Shown piece after piece: positions 1 to 9,524 of a stretch of 64,000 nucleotides of DNA (position 1 is the stretch's first letter; the number at the start of each line of letters is the position of its first letter). The DNA is from Ornithinimicrobium sp. CNJ-824 (lineage in GTDB: Bacteria; Actinomycetota; Actinomycetes; Actinomycetales; Dermatophilaceae): assembly GCF_001942405.1 (NCBI RefSeq), contig NZ_MKKA01000005.1:29760-93759 (forward strand), written 5' to 3'. Both the position numbers and the translations under genes were made by a program. The notes below the pieces were generated by a model, which saw only the letters and a program-made list of their open reading frames with translations, was not told the origin of the DNA and searched no databases.

Positions 1-2041
1 GGCGAAGGTCCGGCTCGGCGCCCCGGAAGCGCCGGTAGGTCTCCATCGCCTCGATGGACCCGCCCCGCCCGAGGAGCTCGCGACGGAAGCGCTCGCCGGC
101 GGCGCGCGTCATACCCCCGGGCTGCTCGTCGGTGCCCTGCGCGGTGAACCAGGCCACCGTGTCGGCGTCCATCACCTCCGACCACAGGTAGGAGTAGTAG
201 CCGGCGGCGTAGCCCCCGCCGAAGATGTGGTGGAAGTAGGCCGACCGGTAGCGCGGCGGGACGAGCGGGAAGGCCACCCCGGCCCGCTCCAGCGCCGCGG
301 CCTCGAACTCCTCCACGCCCGCGCCGTCGGCGGGCAGCTCCGCCAGCGGGGTCTGGTGCCAGGCCTGGTCGAGCAGCATCGCCTTGAGCAGCTCCAGGGT
401 CCGGTATGCCGTCTCCTGGCGCTGCGCGACAAGCGCGTCCACCCACTCCTCGGGCAGGGGCTCGCCGGTGGCGTGGTGGCGGGCGTAGCGGCGGATCAGC
501 GAGGGCTGGAAGGCCCAGATCTCGTTGACCTGGGAGGGGAACTCCACGAAGTCGCGCGGGACCGAGGTGCCCGAGCGCGAGGGGTAGCGCACGTCGGAGA
601 GCAGCCCGTGCAGGTCGTGGCCGAACTCGTGGAAGAGCGTGATGACGTTGTCCCAGGTCATCAGGCTCGGCGAGCCCGGCGCGGGCGGCGGCACGTTGCA
701 GGTGTTGGTGACCAGCGGCCGGTCGCCGAGCAGGGAGCTCTGGTCGACGATCGAGGTCATCCAGGCCCCGCCCTTCTTCGTGGGCCGGGTGTAGGGGTCG
801 AGCACGACGGCGCCGAGGACGCTGCCGTCCTCCTCCCGCACCTCGAAGACCCGCGCCTGGTCGGTGTAGCCGACGAGCTCGGGCCGCTCGGAGAAGGTGA
901 TGCCGTAGAGGGCGGTCGCGGCGGCGAGGACGCCCTCGTGCAGCACCCGCTCGAACTCCAGGTAGGGCCGCAGCTTCTCCGGGTCCAGCGCCGACTCGGC
1001 GGCCTCCCGGGCGGCCAGGAACTGCCAGTCCCACGGCTCCAGGTCGGCCCCGGGGTCGAGGGTCTCCAGCCGGGCCCGTAGGGCGCTGGCCTCCTGCTCG
1101 GCGAGGGGCACGGCCCCGGCGGCGAGCCGGGAGAGAATCTCGTTGACGGCGTCGGTGCCGCCGGCGCAACTGGTCTCGTGGACGTAGGCCGCATGGTGCG
1201 GGTAGCCCAGCAGCGTGGCCCGCTCGGCGCGCAGCCGGGCGATCCGCACGAGCACGTCGCGGGTGTCGTGGTCGGCCTGCGTGCCCCGGCCCAGCCCCCG
1301 GTCGACCGAGGCGCGGAAGACCTCCTCGCGCAGCCCGCGGTCCTCCATCGAGGACAGCAGCGGCTGGCCCGTGGTGTTGACGATCGGGACCAGCCAGCCC
1401 TCCAGGCTGCGGGCCTGCGCGGCCTCGCGCAGCCCGGCCTTCTCGTCGTCGCTGAGCCCTCGGAGCCGCTCCTCGTCGACGACGTGCACCGCGGCGGCGT
1501 TGCGGCCCTCGACGAGGATCTGGTCGAACTGGGTGGTCAGCCCGGCGAGCTCGGCGTTGAGCTCGCGCAGGCGGGCCTGGTCGGCCGCCTCGAGGGTGAT
1601 GCCGCCGCGCTCGTAGGCCCGCAGCGACTCGGTGAGCCAGAACCGGTCCTGCTCGTCGGCCTCCACCTCGCCGGCGTCGATCCGGTCCCGCAGGCCGGTG
1701 AGCCGGGCGTAGAGGTCGGCGTCCATGAGGATGGCGTCCTGGTGGGCGGCCAGGCGTGGGGAGAACTCGGCCATGATCGCGTCGCGCTCGGGGGTGGTGT
1801 CGGCCGACCGGGCGACCCAGAAGGCCGACAACGTCCGGTCCAGGGTGGCGCCGCTGCGCTCCCAGGCGTGCACGACGTTCTCCAGGGTCGGCGGCGCGGT
1901 GTCCTCGGCGATCGCGCGCAGGGCGGCCAGCTGCTCGGTCATCCCGACCTCGAGCGCCTCGCGGACGTGCGCCTCGGTCATCGTGGCGTAGTCGGGCAGC
2001 TGGAACGGCAGGGTCGAGGGGGCAAGGAGCGGGTTGGTCAT
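1..2041 (-). CDS. M3 family zinc oligopeptidase (peptidyl-dipeptidase Dcp/OpdA type), C-terminus cut by window edge
   Basis: About 680 codons are open to the left edge, close to the usual length of the family, so only a few C-terminal residues are missing. The zinc motif HEFGH lies at about residues 471-475 (FHEFGHDLHGLL), followed by the typical C-terminal helical region with FGGGYAAGYYSYLWSE. The family hydrolyses short cytosolic oligopeptides. The chosen start gives MTNPLLAPS; an in-frame ATG three codons upstream (at 2050) is equally possible. The reading frame is intact. The next gene upstream on the same strand ends 66 bases away. Assignment to the family is firm; whether it is a dipeptidase or an endopeptidase cannot be told from sequence. 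Confidence 0.93.
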   Translation of the reverse strand, partial: MTNPLLAPSTLPFQLPDYATMTEAHVREALEVGMTEQLAALRAIAEDTAPPTLENVVHAWERSGATLDRTLSAFWVARSADTTPERDAIMAEFSPRLAAHQDAILMDADLYARLTGLRDRIDAGEVEADEQDRFWLTESLRAYERGGITLEAADQARLRELNAELAGLTTQFDQILVEGRNAAAVHVVDEERLRGLSDDEKAGLREAAQARSLEGWLVPIVNTTGQPLLSSMEDRGLREEVFRASVDRGLGRGTQADHDTRDVLVRIARLRAERATLLGYPHHAAYVHETSCAGGTDAVNEILSRLAAGAVPLAEQEASALRARLETLDPGADLEPWDWQFLAAREAAESALDPEKLRPYLEFERVLHEGVLAAATALYGITFSERPELVGYTDQARVFEVREEDGSVLGAVVLDPYTRPTKKGGAWMTSIVDQSSLLGDRPLVTNTCNVPPPAPGSPSLMTWDNVITLFHEFGHDLHGLLSDVRYPSRSGTSVPRDFVEFPSQVNEIWAFQPSLIRRYARHHATGEPLPEEWVDALVAQRQETAYRTLELLKAMLLDQAWHQTPLAELPADGAGVEEFEAAALERAGVAFPLVPPRYRSAYFHHIFGGGYAAGYYSYLWSEVMDADTVAWFTAQGTDEQPGGMTRAAGERFRRELLGRGGSIEAMETYRRFRGAEPDLR

Positions 2042-2107
2042 GGGTCCCATCCCATCACGGCGCGTGCCCGGGGTCCTCCGGGCGGTGGCCGGCGCCCGGT
2101 CGGCCGC

Positions 2108-3552
2108 TCACCACCAGTCCGGCTCGGCGCTGTCCGGGGTGACGACCGGCCCGAACGGACCCACGGGCCGCCGGTGCCAGCACTCCCGCGTCGCGCGCAG
2201 CTCGGCCCAGGTCGTGTAGCGGTAGCGGTGGAGCACCGCCCGGACCGCCTCGGGCCGCCGCCCGTCGAACGGGTCGTGGGCAAGCAGCCGCAGCGTCGGC
2301 GGGTCGGCCTCGAGCAGCCGCCGCTGCAGCCGCGGGAGCCACGGGTAGGCGTAGCGGTGCGACAGCGCGGCGAACCACATGAGCCAGTCCAGGCGCAGGT
2401 GGTAGGGCGCGTACTGCCGCGGCCAGCGCCCCGGGAACCCAGGCTTGCCCCGGAAGCCGTACTCGCGCCATACCCCGCCGCTGTCCAGGCCCTCGAGCAC
2501 GATCTCGTGGCGCACCTTCGTCACGCTGCCGAACGCGCCGTAGGTGTTGACCAGCCGCAGCGGGTCGAAGGAGGCGTTCATCGCCTGGCCCGGCGAGAGC
2601 AGGTTGACCACCGGCCGCCAGCTGAGCACCGCTACCAGCACGGTGAGCAGCACCACCGCGACCACCCAGGGGTATGGCGTCGCGCCGGCCTGCGTGGGCA
2701 CGAGCCGGTCCTGCACGGGACCGGGGAGGAGCCAGGCCCAGACGGCGTCCGGCAGGACGGAGGCGGCCAGGACGATCGCCAGCCAGTTGAGCCAGGCGAA
2801 GTTGCCGCTGGCCACCAGCCACAGCTGGGTGACGAGCATGATCCCGGCGCTGACCCCCGCCACCGGCTGCGGCAGGAACAGCCCGAACGGCACGATCAGC
2901 TGGGTGACGTGGTTGGCGGCGACCTCCACCTTGTGCAGGGGGCCCGGCAGGTGGTGGAAGAACCAGGACAGCGGCCCGGGCATCGGCTGGGTCTCGTGGT
3001 GGTGGTGCAGGCAGGTGAGGTCGCGCCAGCAGCGGTCGCCGCGCAGCTTGATCAGGCCGGCGCCGAACTCGAGCCGGAAGAGCAGCCAGCGCACCAGGAG
3101 CAGCACGAGCAGGGGCGGCGCGACGGCGGCGTTGCCGAGGAAGATCGCCAGGAAGCCGACCTCGCACAGCAGCGTCTCCCAGCCGAAGGACCACCAGAGC
3201 TGCCCGACGTTGACGATCGAGAGGTAGAGCGCCCACAGCACCGCCCACACCGCCATCGAGGCGGCCAGGGGCAGCCGGGCGGTAACGCCGACGAGGGTGA
3301 GCAGGGCCAGTGCCGCGCCCGTCCAGGCGATGGCGAGGAAGAGGCGGTCGGACCACCACCGGTGGAACAGACTCGGCGCCTGCGCGAAGGTCGCGCGTCG
3401 CAGGAAGGTCGGTGCCGGCGTCAGCCGCGCGAGCCGATCAGCGCCGGCCCCTGCCGGGCCGCGGCGACGAAGGCGACGAGGTAGAGCGCGGCGAGCGCGT
3501 GCTGGAGCACCGCGCGCCCCAGCCATCCGTCGTCGGCGACGAACCACTCCAT
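2108..3552 (-). CDS. Lipase maturation factor (LMF)-family membrane protein, frameshifted near 3424
   Basis: The protein starts MEWFVADDGWLGRAVLQ and has several hydrophobic segments plus the typical LMF stretch around FGWETLLCEVGFLAIFLGN and LRGDRCWRDLTCLHHHHET. The family is multi-spanning and resembles eukaryotic LMF1/2; the bacterial role is unknown. The reading frame breaks between GPALIGSRG and LTPAPTFLRRA: one extra G or C near 3424-3426 restores a continuous protein that matches the family (PALLGxRGLxPxPxFL), so this is probably a missing base. Translation likely starts at the ATG at 3552, six bases after a TACCGT -10 box (3559-3564), i.e. a leaderless start. An apparently longer open frame upstream of 3552 is antisense to the carboxypeptidase and was not used. 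Confidence 0.82.
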
Positions 3553-3593
3553 CCCTCGACGGTATGCCGTGCGCGCCCGGTCGGCACGCCGCA

Positions 3594-3599
3594 TACAGT
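3594..3599 (+). promoter_or_regulatory. -10 box of the S10 carboxypeptidase gene
   Basis: TACAGT lies eight bases before the ATG at 3608, giving a nearly leaderless mRNA. It sits in the 55-base divergent space shared with the LMF-like gene, whose own -10 (TACCGT) is at 3559-3564 on the other strand. Confidence 0.45.
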
Positions 3600-3607
3600 C
3601 GGTGCCC

Positions 3608-5140
3608 ATGAGCGAGGACGCGACGACCCCGGCCGCCGACGGGAAGACCGAGGACACCGCCAGGGAGGCCGGCAGGGAGGCAGGGAAGGACAAGACGAAG
3701 GACGCCGAGCCCCGCGACCTGCTGGTCGAGACCCACCACACGCTGACGACCGACGACGGCGAGCTGAGCTACACGGCGCGCACCGGGCGGGTCGTGCTGC
3801 GCGAGGAGGAGGTCAAGGACGACGTCTTCCAGGGGTGGACGCCGCGCGCCGAGCTGGCGGTGACGGCCTACACCCTCGACCTGCCCGAGGGCGCCGACCG
3901 CAACGACCGGCCGGTGACCTTCGTCTTCAACGGCGGCCCCGGCTCGAGCTCGGTCTGGCTGCACCTGGGCGTGCTCGGGCCGAGGATCGTCGACGCCGGC
4001 GAGGTGGACGCCCCGACCCCGCCGCCCTACGCCCTGGCCGACAACCCGCAGACCCCGCTGCGCGCCACCGACCTGGTCTTCATCGACCCGATGTCGACCG
4101 GCCAGTCGCGGGCGGTCAAGGGCGGCAAGGCCAAGGACTACCACGGCTTCGGCAAGGACGTGGAGCAGGTCGCCGAGCTCATCCGGCTGTGGTGCACCCG
4201 CGAGGACCGCTGGATGAGCCCGAAGTTCCTCTGCGGCGAGTCCTACGGCACGACCCGGGCCGTCGCGGTCGCCGAGCACCTGTTCAGCCGGTTCGGGATG
4301 CAGCTCAACGGCCTGGTGCTCATCTCCAGCGTGCTCGACTTCACCACGCAGGACTTCCGCTACCTGCGCCACGACGAGGCCTGCCTGTCCTACCTGCCGA
4401 CCTACGCGGCGGTCGCGCACGTCCACGGCAAGCACCCCGACCGGTCGCTGGGCGAGGTGGTCGCCGAGGCCGAGGAGCTCTCCGCCGGGCACTACCGCTG
4501 GGCGCTGGCCCGGGGCAACCGGCTCACCGAGGAGGAGCGGTCCTCGCTGGCCGCCGACCTCTCCCGGCTGACCGGCCTGTCGCAGGACTACCTGCTGAGA
4601 TGCGACCTGCGGCCGGAGCACTGGCGCTTCTGCACCGAGCTGCTGCGGGACGAGGGCCGCACGGTCGGCCGGATCGACGGGCGGATCACCGGGGTGCTGC
4701 ACTCCGGCGTCGCCGAGAACATGGACGCCGACCCCTCGATCGACGCCATCATGGGCCCCTACGCCGCCGCGGTCCACCACTACCTGCGGGGCGAGCTGGG
4801 CTCCGAGCTCGACCTGCCCTACGCCGTGTTCTCCGACGCCATCGAGCACTGGTCCTACAAGGAGTTCGAGGGCCGCCCGATCAGCGTCACCGACAAGCTG
4901 GAGCGCGTCATGCGCGCCAACCCGCACCTGCGCGTGCGGGTCGAGTACGGCTGCTACGACCTGGCCACGCCCTTCGGCGCGGCCCAGGACACGGTCGCCC
5001 ACCTGCGGCTGCCCCAGCAGGCGCTGGACCGGATCGAGCACGCCTGGTTCGAGACCGGGCACATGCCCTACGTCGGCTCGGCGACCCGGGTGGCCGAGGC
5101 CGAGGGCATCACCGACTTCGTCCGGCGCGCCACCGGCTGA
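3608..5140 (+). CDS. S10 family serine carboxypeptidase-like protein
   Basis: A 510-residue alpha/beta-hydrolase of the S10 family. The oxyanion-hole motif NGGPGSSS is near residue 108. The nucleophile is Ser212 in GESYG, with Asp451 (YGCYDLATPFG) and His485 (ETGHMPYV) completing the triad in the expected order. No signal peptide is visible: the N-terminus is a hydrophilic run rich in Glu, Lys and Ala, so a cytosolic location is likely. S10 enzymes remove C-terminal residues from peptides; the natural substrate here is unknown. The ATG at 3608 is preferred over an in-frame GTG at 3569 because of the -10 box at 3594. Confidence 0.92.
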   Translation: MSEDATTPAADGKTEDTAREAGREAGKDKTKDAEPRDLLVETHHTLTTDDGELSYTARTGRVVLREEEVKDDVFQGWTPRAELAVTAYTLDLPEGADRNDRPVTFVFNGGPGSSSVWLHLGVLGPRIVDAGEVDAPTPPPYALADNPQTPLRATDLVFIDPMSTGQSRAVKGGKAKDYHGFGKDVEQVAELIRLWCTREDRWMSPKFLCGESYGTTRAVAVAEHLFSRFGMQLNGLVLISSVLDFTTQDFRYLRHDEACLSYLPTYAAVAHVHGKHPDRSLGEVVAEAEELSAGHYRWALARGNRLTEEERSSLAADLSRLTGLSQDYLLRCDLRPEHWRFCTELLRDEGRTVGRIDGRITGVLHSGVAENMDADPSIDAIMGPYAAAVHHYLRGELGSELDLPYAVFSDAIEHWSYKEFEGRPISVTDKLERVMRANPHLRVRVEYGCYDLATPFGAAQDTVAHLRLPQQALDRIEHAWFETGHMPYVGSATRVAEAEGITDFVRRATG

Positions 5141-5340
5141 CGGCGCGGCGCCGGCAGGGCCGCGACCTCGGGAAGGGTCAGGCGGGCCGGCGGCCCTCCT
5201 CGATGAGCTCCTTCACGTCCTCCTGCAGCCGGAGCCCGGCGCGGGCGCGAACGAAGGCGCTCACCGCATCCTCCTGCCCCGTCGCCGACTCCTCGGCATC
5301 GACCGTGCTGCCTCCAGACTAGTCCTCGACCGCCTGGAGG
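5141..5340. other. 200-base convergent spacer with a possible 28-codon minus-strand reading frame
   Basis: Between the convergent carboxypeptidase and EamA genes. On the minus strand an open frame ends at 5178 and could start at a GTG at 5264; it continues open upstream to 5317 without an ATG. It would encode MSAFVRARAGLRLQEDVKEL followed by IEEGRRPA, which looks protein-like (amphipathic, charged) but matches nothing I recognise. It may be the remnant of a small gene such as an antitoxin tail, or chance coding in high-GC DNA. Confidence 0.25.
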
Positions 5341-6372
5341 TCAGAGCTGCGGAGCGGGCACGTCGACGTCCGGGATCGGCTCGACCTCGAGCGGCTCGTG
5401 GGCGCCCTCCCGGTCGTCCGGCCGCTCGTCCAGCTTGACCAGGACCACCCCGGCCAGGATGAGCAGGCCGCCGAGGAGCTGCACGGCCGCCGGCAGCTCG
5501 GCCAGCAGGACCCAGGCCCAGAGCACGGCGAACATCACCTCGGTGAGCCCGACGAAGGAGGAGACCTTGGCGCCCAGGGCGCGGGCCGCGACGACGCCGG
5601 TGAGGTAGGCGATCGCGGCGGCGACCAGGCCCAGCCACAGCACCGGCACCCACCAGGCCACGGCATACCCCGAGACGGTGACGTCCACGGTGTCCCAGCG
5701 CATCGGGACCAGACCGACCGCGCCGGCGAGCAGGAGGGTGGCGGCACCGACGAGCAGGCCCAGGCAGGCGAACGCCAGCGGCGGCAGGCCGGTGGCGTCG
5801 TCGGCGCCGACGACGAAGAAGGCGGCCAGGCCGACCGCGGCGAACAGGCCCCACATGACCCCGATCCCGCTGAGCTGCGCGTCGCCGAGGACGTCGAGGA
5901 CGAGGAGGAGCCCCAGCATCGCCACGCCGATCCCCCCGACGGTCAACGGGCGGGGACGCTGGCCGCGGACCAGCCAGAGCCAGCCGACGACGAGGATCGG
6001 GCCGAGGTACTCCAGCATGAGCGCCACGCCCACGGAGAGCCGCTCGACGGCGAGGAAGTAGAACAGTTGGGCGCCGGCGACCGCCAGGACGCCGAAGGTC
6101 GTCACGTGCGCCCAGGTCACCGGTCGGCGCAGCAGGTGCCAGTGCCCCCGCATGGACAGCGTCGCCGGGACCGCGAGGATGACCGCGCCCAGGACGATGC
6201 GGGCCGTCACCGCGGCGCCGGGGGACCAGCCCTCCACGAGCAGGCTCTTGGCGACGGCGCCGGAGCTGCCGAAGGTCACCGCGGACAGCACGGCCACGAG
6301 CAGGCCCAGGACGAGCACGCGCAGAGGGGTCCGGGTGGTGGCGGGCACGGCCTGCCGGTGGTCGATGGTCAC
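5341..6372 (-). CDS. EamA/DMT-family transporter
   Basis: 343 residues with about ten hydrophobic segments forming two EamA repeats, the usual drug/metabolite-exporter topology (e.g. FGSSGAVAKSLLVEGWSP in TM1-2 and GAKVSSFVGLTEVMFAVLWAW in the second half). The C-terminal 40 residues are hydrophilic and acidic. The start is a GTG at 6372, preceded by a purine-rich GAGAGGGGG sequence. It is divergent from a CGNR zinc-finger gene 83 bases away, a pairing often seen in actinobacteria, so that regulator may control it. The exported substrate is unknown. Confidence 0.9.
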   Translation of the reverse strand: MTIDHRQAVPATTRTPLRVLVLGLLVAVLSAVTFGSSGAVAKSLLVEGWSPGAAVTARIVLGAVILAVPATLSMRGHWHLLRRPVTWAHVTTFGVLAVAGAQLFYFLAVERLSVGVALMLEYLGPILVVGWLWLVRGQRPRPLTVGGIGVAMLGLLLVLDVLGDAQLSGIGVMWGLFAAVGLAAFFVVGADDATGLPPLAFACLGLLVGAATLLLAGAVGLVPMRWDTVDVTVSGYAVAWWVPVLWLGLVAAAIAYLTGVVAARALGAKVSSFVGLTEVMFAVLWAWVLLAELPAAVQLLGGLLILAGVVLVKLDERPDDREGAHEPLEVEPIPDVDVPAPQL

Positions 6373-6455
6373 GGGGTGACCCCCTCTCGTCTGTCATCAT
6401 GGGTGTCGAGGAGTGATGGTCATGACGATACGCACGGGCAACGTCAGGAGTCAAG

Positions 6456-7004
6456 ATGCTGTTCACCCATGACACCGAGATCGCGCTGCAGAGCGCGGCG
6501 GCGCTGGTGAACACGATGGGCCCGCCCGACACCCTGACCACCGACGAGCAGCTCGAGACGTTCGTACGCGACCAGGGGTGGTCGGGGGAGCTGACCGGCG
6601 AGCGGGTCGAGCTGGACGAGGTCCGGGCGTTGCGGCCGCGGCTGGCCCGGCTGTGGGAGCTCGACGAGGACGCGCTGGTGCCGCTGGTCAACGGGCTGCT
6701 GGCCGACGCGCGGGCGCTGCCGCAGCTGGTCGACCACGACGACTGGGGCTGGCACCTGCACGCCGTGCCCGACGACGCCCCGCTGGCCACCCGGATGGCG
6801 GTCGAGGCGGCGATGGCGATGGTCGACGTCGTCCGGGCCGGCGAGCTCGGCCGGCTGCGCACCTGCGAGGCCGAGGGGTGCGAGGCCGTGCACGTGGACC
6901 TCTCGCGCAACCGGTCCCGCCGCTTCTGCAGCACGGCGTGCGGCAACCGGATGGCCGCGGCGGCCTATCGTGAGCGGCAGGCCCGACAGGAGGACCCCGC
7001 ATGA
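6456..7004 (+). CDS. CGNR zinc-finger transcription regulator
   Basis: 182 residues. The N-terminal ABATE-type domain starts with MLFTHDTEIALQSAAALVN. The C-terminal zinc finger has CEAEGCEAVHVDLSRNRSRR followed by FCSTACGNR, i.e. four cysteines and the diagnostic CGNR. The family is thought to bind DNA and sense small ligands. A good Shine-Dalgarno (AGGAG) lies upstream of the ATG. Its stop overlaps the start of the downstream PLP enzyme by four bases (ATGA), so the two are co-translated, and the gene is divergent from an EamA exporter. Confidence 0.92.
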   Translation: MLFTHDTEIALQSAAALVNTMGPPDTLTTDEQLETFVRDQGWSGELTGERVELDEVRALRPRLARLWELDEDALVPLVNGLLADARALPQLVDHDDWGWHLHAVPDDAPLATRMAVEAAMAMVDVVRAGELGRLRTCEAEGCEAVHVDLSRNRSRRFCSTACGNRMAAAAYRERQARQEDPA

Positions 7005-8134
7005 ACGCTCCCGACCCCACGGACGGCCCGGGCCACGCCCCCGACGCCCACCACCGACGGCTCGCCTCCTCGACCCGTGCCGTCGCCCTCGGCCGCCCGC
7101 CGCGCGACCCGGGTGCCCCGGTCAACGTCCCGGTCACCTTCACCTCGACGTTCGTCGCCGACGGCCCGGTCGACTACGCCCGGGTGTCCAACCCGACGTG
7201 GGAGGCCCTCGAGGAGGTCCTCGGCTCGCTCGAAGGCGGCCGGGCGCTGACCTTCGCCTCCGGGCTGGCCGCGATCTCGGCGGTGGTCTCCCTCGTCCCC
7301 GTCGGCGGGGTCGTCGTCGCCCCGCGGCACGCCTACAGCGGCACGACCGCCCAGCTGGCCGAGCGCGCCGCCGCCGGCCTGCTCACCGTCCGCACCGTCC
7401 AGGCGGAGGACACCACCGGGATCGTCGAGGCCTGCGACGGGGCCGACCTGCTCCTGCTCGAGTCCCCGACGAATCCGATGATGGAGCTCACCGACGTGCG
7501 CGGGGTGCTGCGCGGGCTCGGGCAGAGGTATGGCGACACGCGCCCGGTCGTGGCGTGCGACAACACCTTCGCCACTCCGGTCGCCCAGCAGCCGCTGGGC
7601 TGGGGGGCCGACGTCGTGATGCACTCGGCGACCAAGTACCTCGCCGGCCACTCCGACACCCTGCTCGGCGCCCTCGTGACCGCACCGGGACGGGCGGACC
7701 TGGCCGAGCGGCTGCATACCCACCGCTCCCTGCATGGTGCGGTCCCCGGCCCGATGGAGGCCTGGCTGGTGCTGCGCGGCGTCCGGACGCTGCACGTGCG
7801 CCTCGAGCGGGCCGGCGCCACGGCCGAGCTGCTCGTCAACCGGCTCCTGGACCACCCGGTGGTGGAGGCGGTGCGCTACCCCGGGTTCGGGGCGATGGTC
7901 TCGATCGAGGTCGCCGGCGGCCCCGAGGCGGCCGAGCGGGTGGCGGCGGCGACCCGGCTGTGGACCCACTCCACCAGCCTCGGCGGCGTCGAGTCGCAGA
8001 TCGAGCGGCGGCGCCGGCACCCGGCCGAGGTCGACAGCGTGCCGGAGTCGCTGCTGCGGCTCTCGGTCGGCGTCGAGGACCCCGAGGACCTGTGGGCCGA
8101 CCTCGACCAGGCGCTGGAGGCGGCCCCGGGCTGA
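7001..8134 (+). CDS. PLP-dependent enzyme of the cystathionine gamma-synthase/lyase family
   Basis: 377 residues of the Cys/Met-metabolism PLP family. Landmarks are [10 protein letters not shown] in the cofactor region, [10 protein letters not shown], the Asp of [10 protein letters not shown], and the Schiff-base Lys212 in [23 protein letters not shown] near the C-terminus binds the substrate carboxylate in relatives. It could be a cystathionine gamma-synthase, gamma-lyase or methionine gamma-lyase; sequence alone does not decide. It overlaps the CGNR regulator by 4 bases and is followed 22 bases later by a YciI-like gene. Confidence 0.9.
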   Translation: MNAPDPTDGPGHAPDAHHRRLASSTRAVALGRPPRDPGAPVNVPVTFTSTFVADGPVDYARVSNPTWEALEEVLGSLEGGRALTFASGLAAISAVVSLVPVGGVVVAPRHAYSGTTAQLAERAAAGLLTVRTVQAEDTTGIVEACDGADLLLLESPTNPMMELTDVRGVLRGLGQRYGDTRPVVACDNTFATPVAQQPLGWGADVVMHSATKYLAGHSDTLLGALVTAPGRADLAERLHTHRSLHGAVPGPMEAWLVLRGVRTLHVRLERAGATAELLVNRLLDHPVVEAVRYPGFGAMVSIEVAGGPEAAERVAAATRLWTHSTSLGGVESQIERRRRHPAEVDSVPESLLRLSVGVEDPEDLWADLDQALEAAPG

Positions 8135-8144
8135 GGTGTGGCCC

Positions 8145-8150
8145 TACGAT
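8145..8150 (+). promoter_or_regulatory. -10 box (leaderless) of the YciI-like gene
   Basis: TACGAT lies exactly six bases before the ATG at 8157, the spacing of leaderless actinobacterial promoters. Confidence 0.45.
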
Positions 8151-8156
8151 CGGGCC

Positions 8157-8474
8157 ATGGCCATCTTCGCCGTCCACTACACCTACTCCGACGACGCCGC
8201 GGCACGCGACGAGCACCGCTCGGCCCACCGCGAGTTCCTCGGCGCCCTGGCCGACGAGGGGGTGGTGCTGCTCTCCGGCCCCTACGCCCCGGTCGACGGG
8301 GCGGCCGACGCCGCGCTCATCCTCGTGCGCGGCGACAGCGCCGCCGAGCTGGTCGAGCTCATGCGCGAGGACCCCTTCCAGCAGCAGGGGCTCGTCGAGC
8401 AGGTGGCCGTGCGCGAGTGGACGCCGGTGCTCGGGTCCTGGTTCGACGGTCCGCTGGCCGACGACCTGGGCTGA
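8157..8474 (+). CDS. YciI family protein
   Basis: 105 residues with the YciI-like ferredoxin fold: MAIFAVHYTYSDD at the start, then DEHRSAHREFLGALADEG (the conserved His of the RxxHxxFL segment), GDSAAELVELMREDPF and a Trp-containing C-terminus. Members are small putative enzymes or binding proteins of unknown substrate. It ends 21 bases before the convergent carbamate kinase gene. It probably has its own leaderless promoter (TACGAT at 8145). Confidence 0.88.
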   Translation: MAIFAVHYTYSDDAAARDEHRSAHREFLGALADEGVVLLSGPYAPVDGAADAALILVRGDSAAELVELMREDPFQQQGLVEQVAVREWTPVLGSWFDGPLADDLG

Positions 8475-8495
8475 GCCGGCCCGTCCCGAGGAGCC

Positions 8496-9413
8496 CTACC
8501 CCTCGGCGGTGACGAACGTCCCGGCCCGGCCGTCGAGCAGCTCCTGGGCCTCCTCGAGGTTCCCGATCGCCGCGGCGACGCCTCGACCGCCGACCTCGAC
8601 GAAACGGCATACCGCCTCCACCTTGGGCCCCATCGACCCCGCGGGCAGGTCCATCGCCCGCAGCTGCGCGGGGGTGGCCCGCCGGACCTCCCGCGCGTGG
8701 TCGGTGCCGTAGTCCTCCATCACCGCCGGCACGTCGGTGAGCACGACGAGGCGGTCGGCCTTGAGCCGGTGGGCCAGCACGGCCGCCGACAGGTCCTTGT
8801 CGATGACCGCCTCGACCCCGCGCAGGTCGCCGGTCCCCGTGCGCACCACGGGCACGCCCCCGCCGCCGGCGCAGACGACGATGATCGACTCGTCGAGCAG
8901 GTGGTCGATGAGCCGGGTCTCGATGATCTCCCGCGGGCGCGGCGAGGGGACGACCCGGCGCCAGTGCTCCCCGTCGCGCCGGACCTGCCAGCCGTTCTTC
9001 TCCGCCAGCGCGTGCGCCGTCTCCTCGTCGTAGACCTCGCCGACGAACTTGGTCGGGTCGGCGAAGGCCGGGTCGTCGGCGTCGACGAGGGTCTGGTTGA
9101 GCACGGCGGCGAACTGGCGGTAGGGCCGTTCGTTGCCGATCGCCTGCAGGATCCAGTAGCCGATCAGCCCCTGCGTCATCGCCCCGAGCGCGTCGAACGG
9201 GTAGGGCTGGGTCAGCCGCGCGTCGTTGGCCGACTCGATCGCCAGGACGCCCACCTGCGGGCCGTTGCCGTGGGTGATGACGACCTCGTGGTCGTCGGTC
9301 AGCGGCGCCAGTGCCCTCATGGCCCGGCGGATGTTCTCCGCCTGCGCGTCCGCGTCCGGCACCTGGCCCCGTTGCAGCAGCGCGTTCCCGCCGAGGGCGA
9401 CGACGATCCTCAT
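8496..9413 (-). CDS. arcC: Carbamate kinase
   Basis: 305 residues, full family length. MRIVVALGGNALLQRG is the N-terminal phosphate-binding motif of the amino-acid-kinase fold; THGNGPQVG, CAGGGGVPV and DKDLSAAVLAHRLKAD follow in the expected order. The enzyme interconverts carbamoyl phosphate plus ADP with carbamate plus ATP. No arcA or arcB is nearby, so the usual arginine-deiminase context is missing in this window. Translation is probably leaderless: CATACT (9420-9425, minus strand) lies six bases before the ATG. Confidence 0.95.
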   Translation of the reverse strand: MRIVVALGGNALLQRGQVPDADAQAENIRRAMRALAPLTDDHEVVITHGNGPQVGVLAIESANDARLTQPYPFDALGAMTQGLIGYWILQAIGNERPYRQFAAVLNQTLVDADDPAFADPTKFVGEVYDEETAHALAEKNGWQVRRDGEHWRRVVPSPRPREIIETRLIDHLLDESIIVVCAGGGGVPVVRTGTGDLRGVEAVIDKDLSAAVLAHRLKADRLVVLTDVPAVMEDYGTDHAREVRRATPAQLRAMDLPAGSMGPKVEAVCRFVEVGGRGVAAAIGNLEEAQELLDGRAGTFVTAEG

Positions 9414-9524
9414 GCACGGAGTATGCCGTGGGGCGCGCCGCGGCGCGCCGTGCCGGTCGGTGGGGGTCGGCCGGGGGTCCGGTCGGATGCCGGTGGCCTG
9501 GTGCCGCTGTGCGACGCTGGGGCG

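Noticed and set aside
2108..5062. A 984-codon minus-strand open frame spanning the LMF gene and most of the carboxypeptidase gene
   Set aside because: Only the part below 3422 resembles a protein family; the rest is antisense to a well-supported S10 gene and has the low-complexity composition of high-GC shadow frames.
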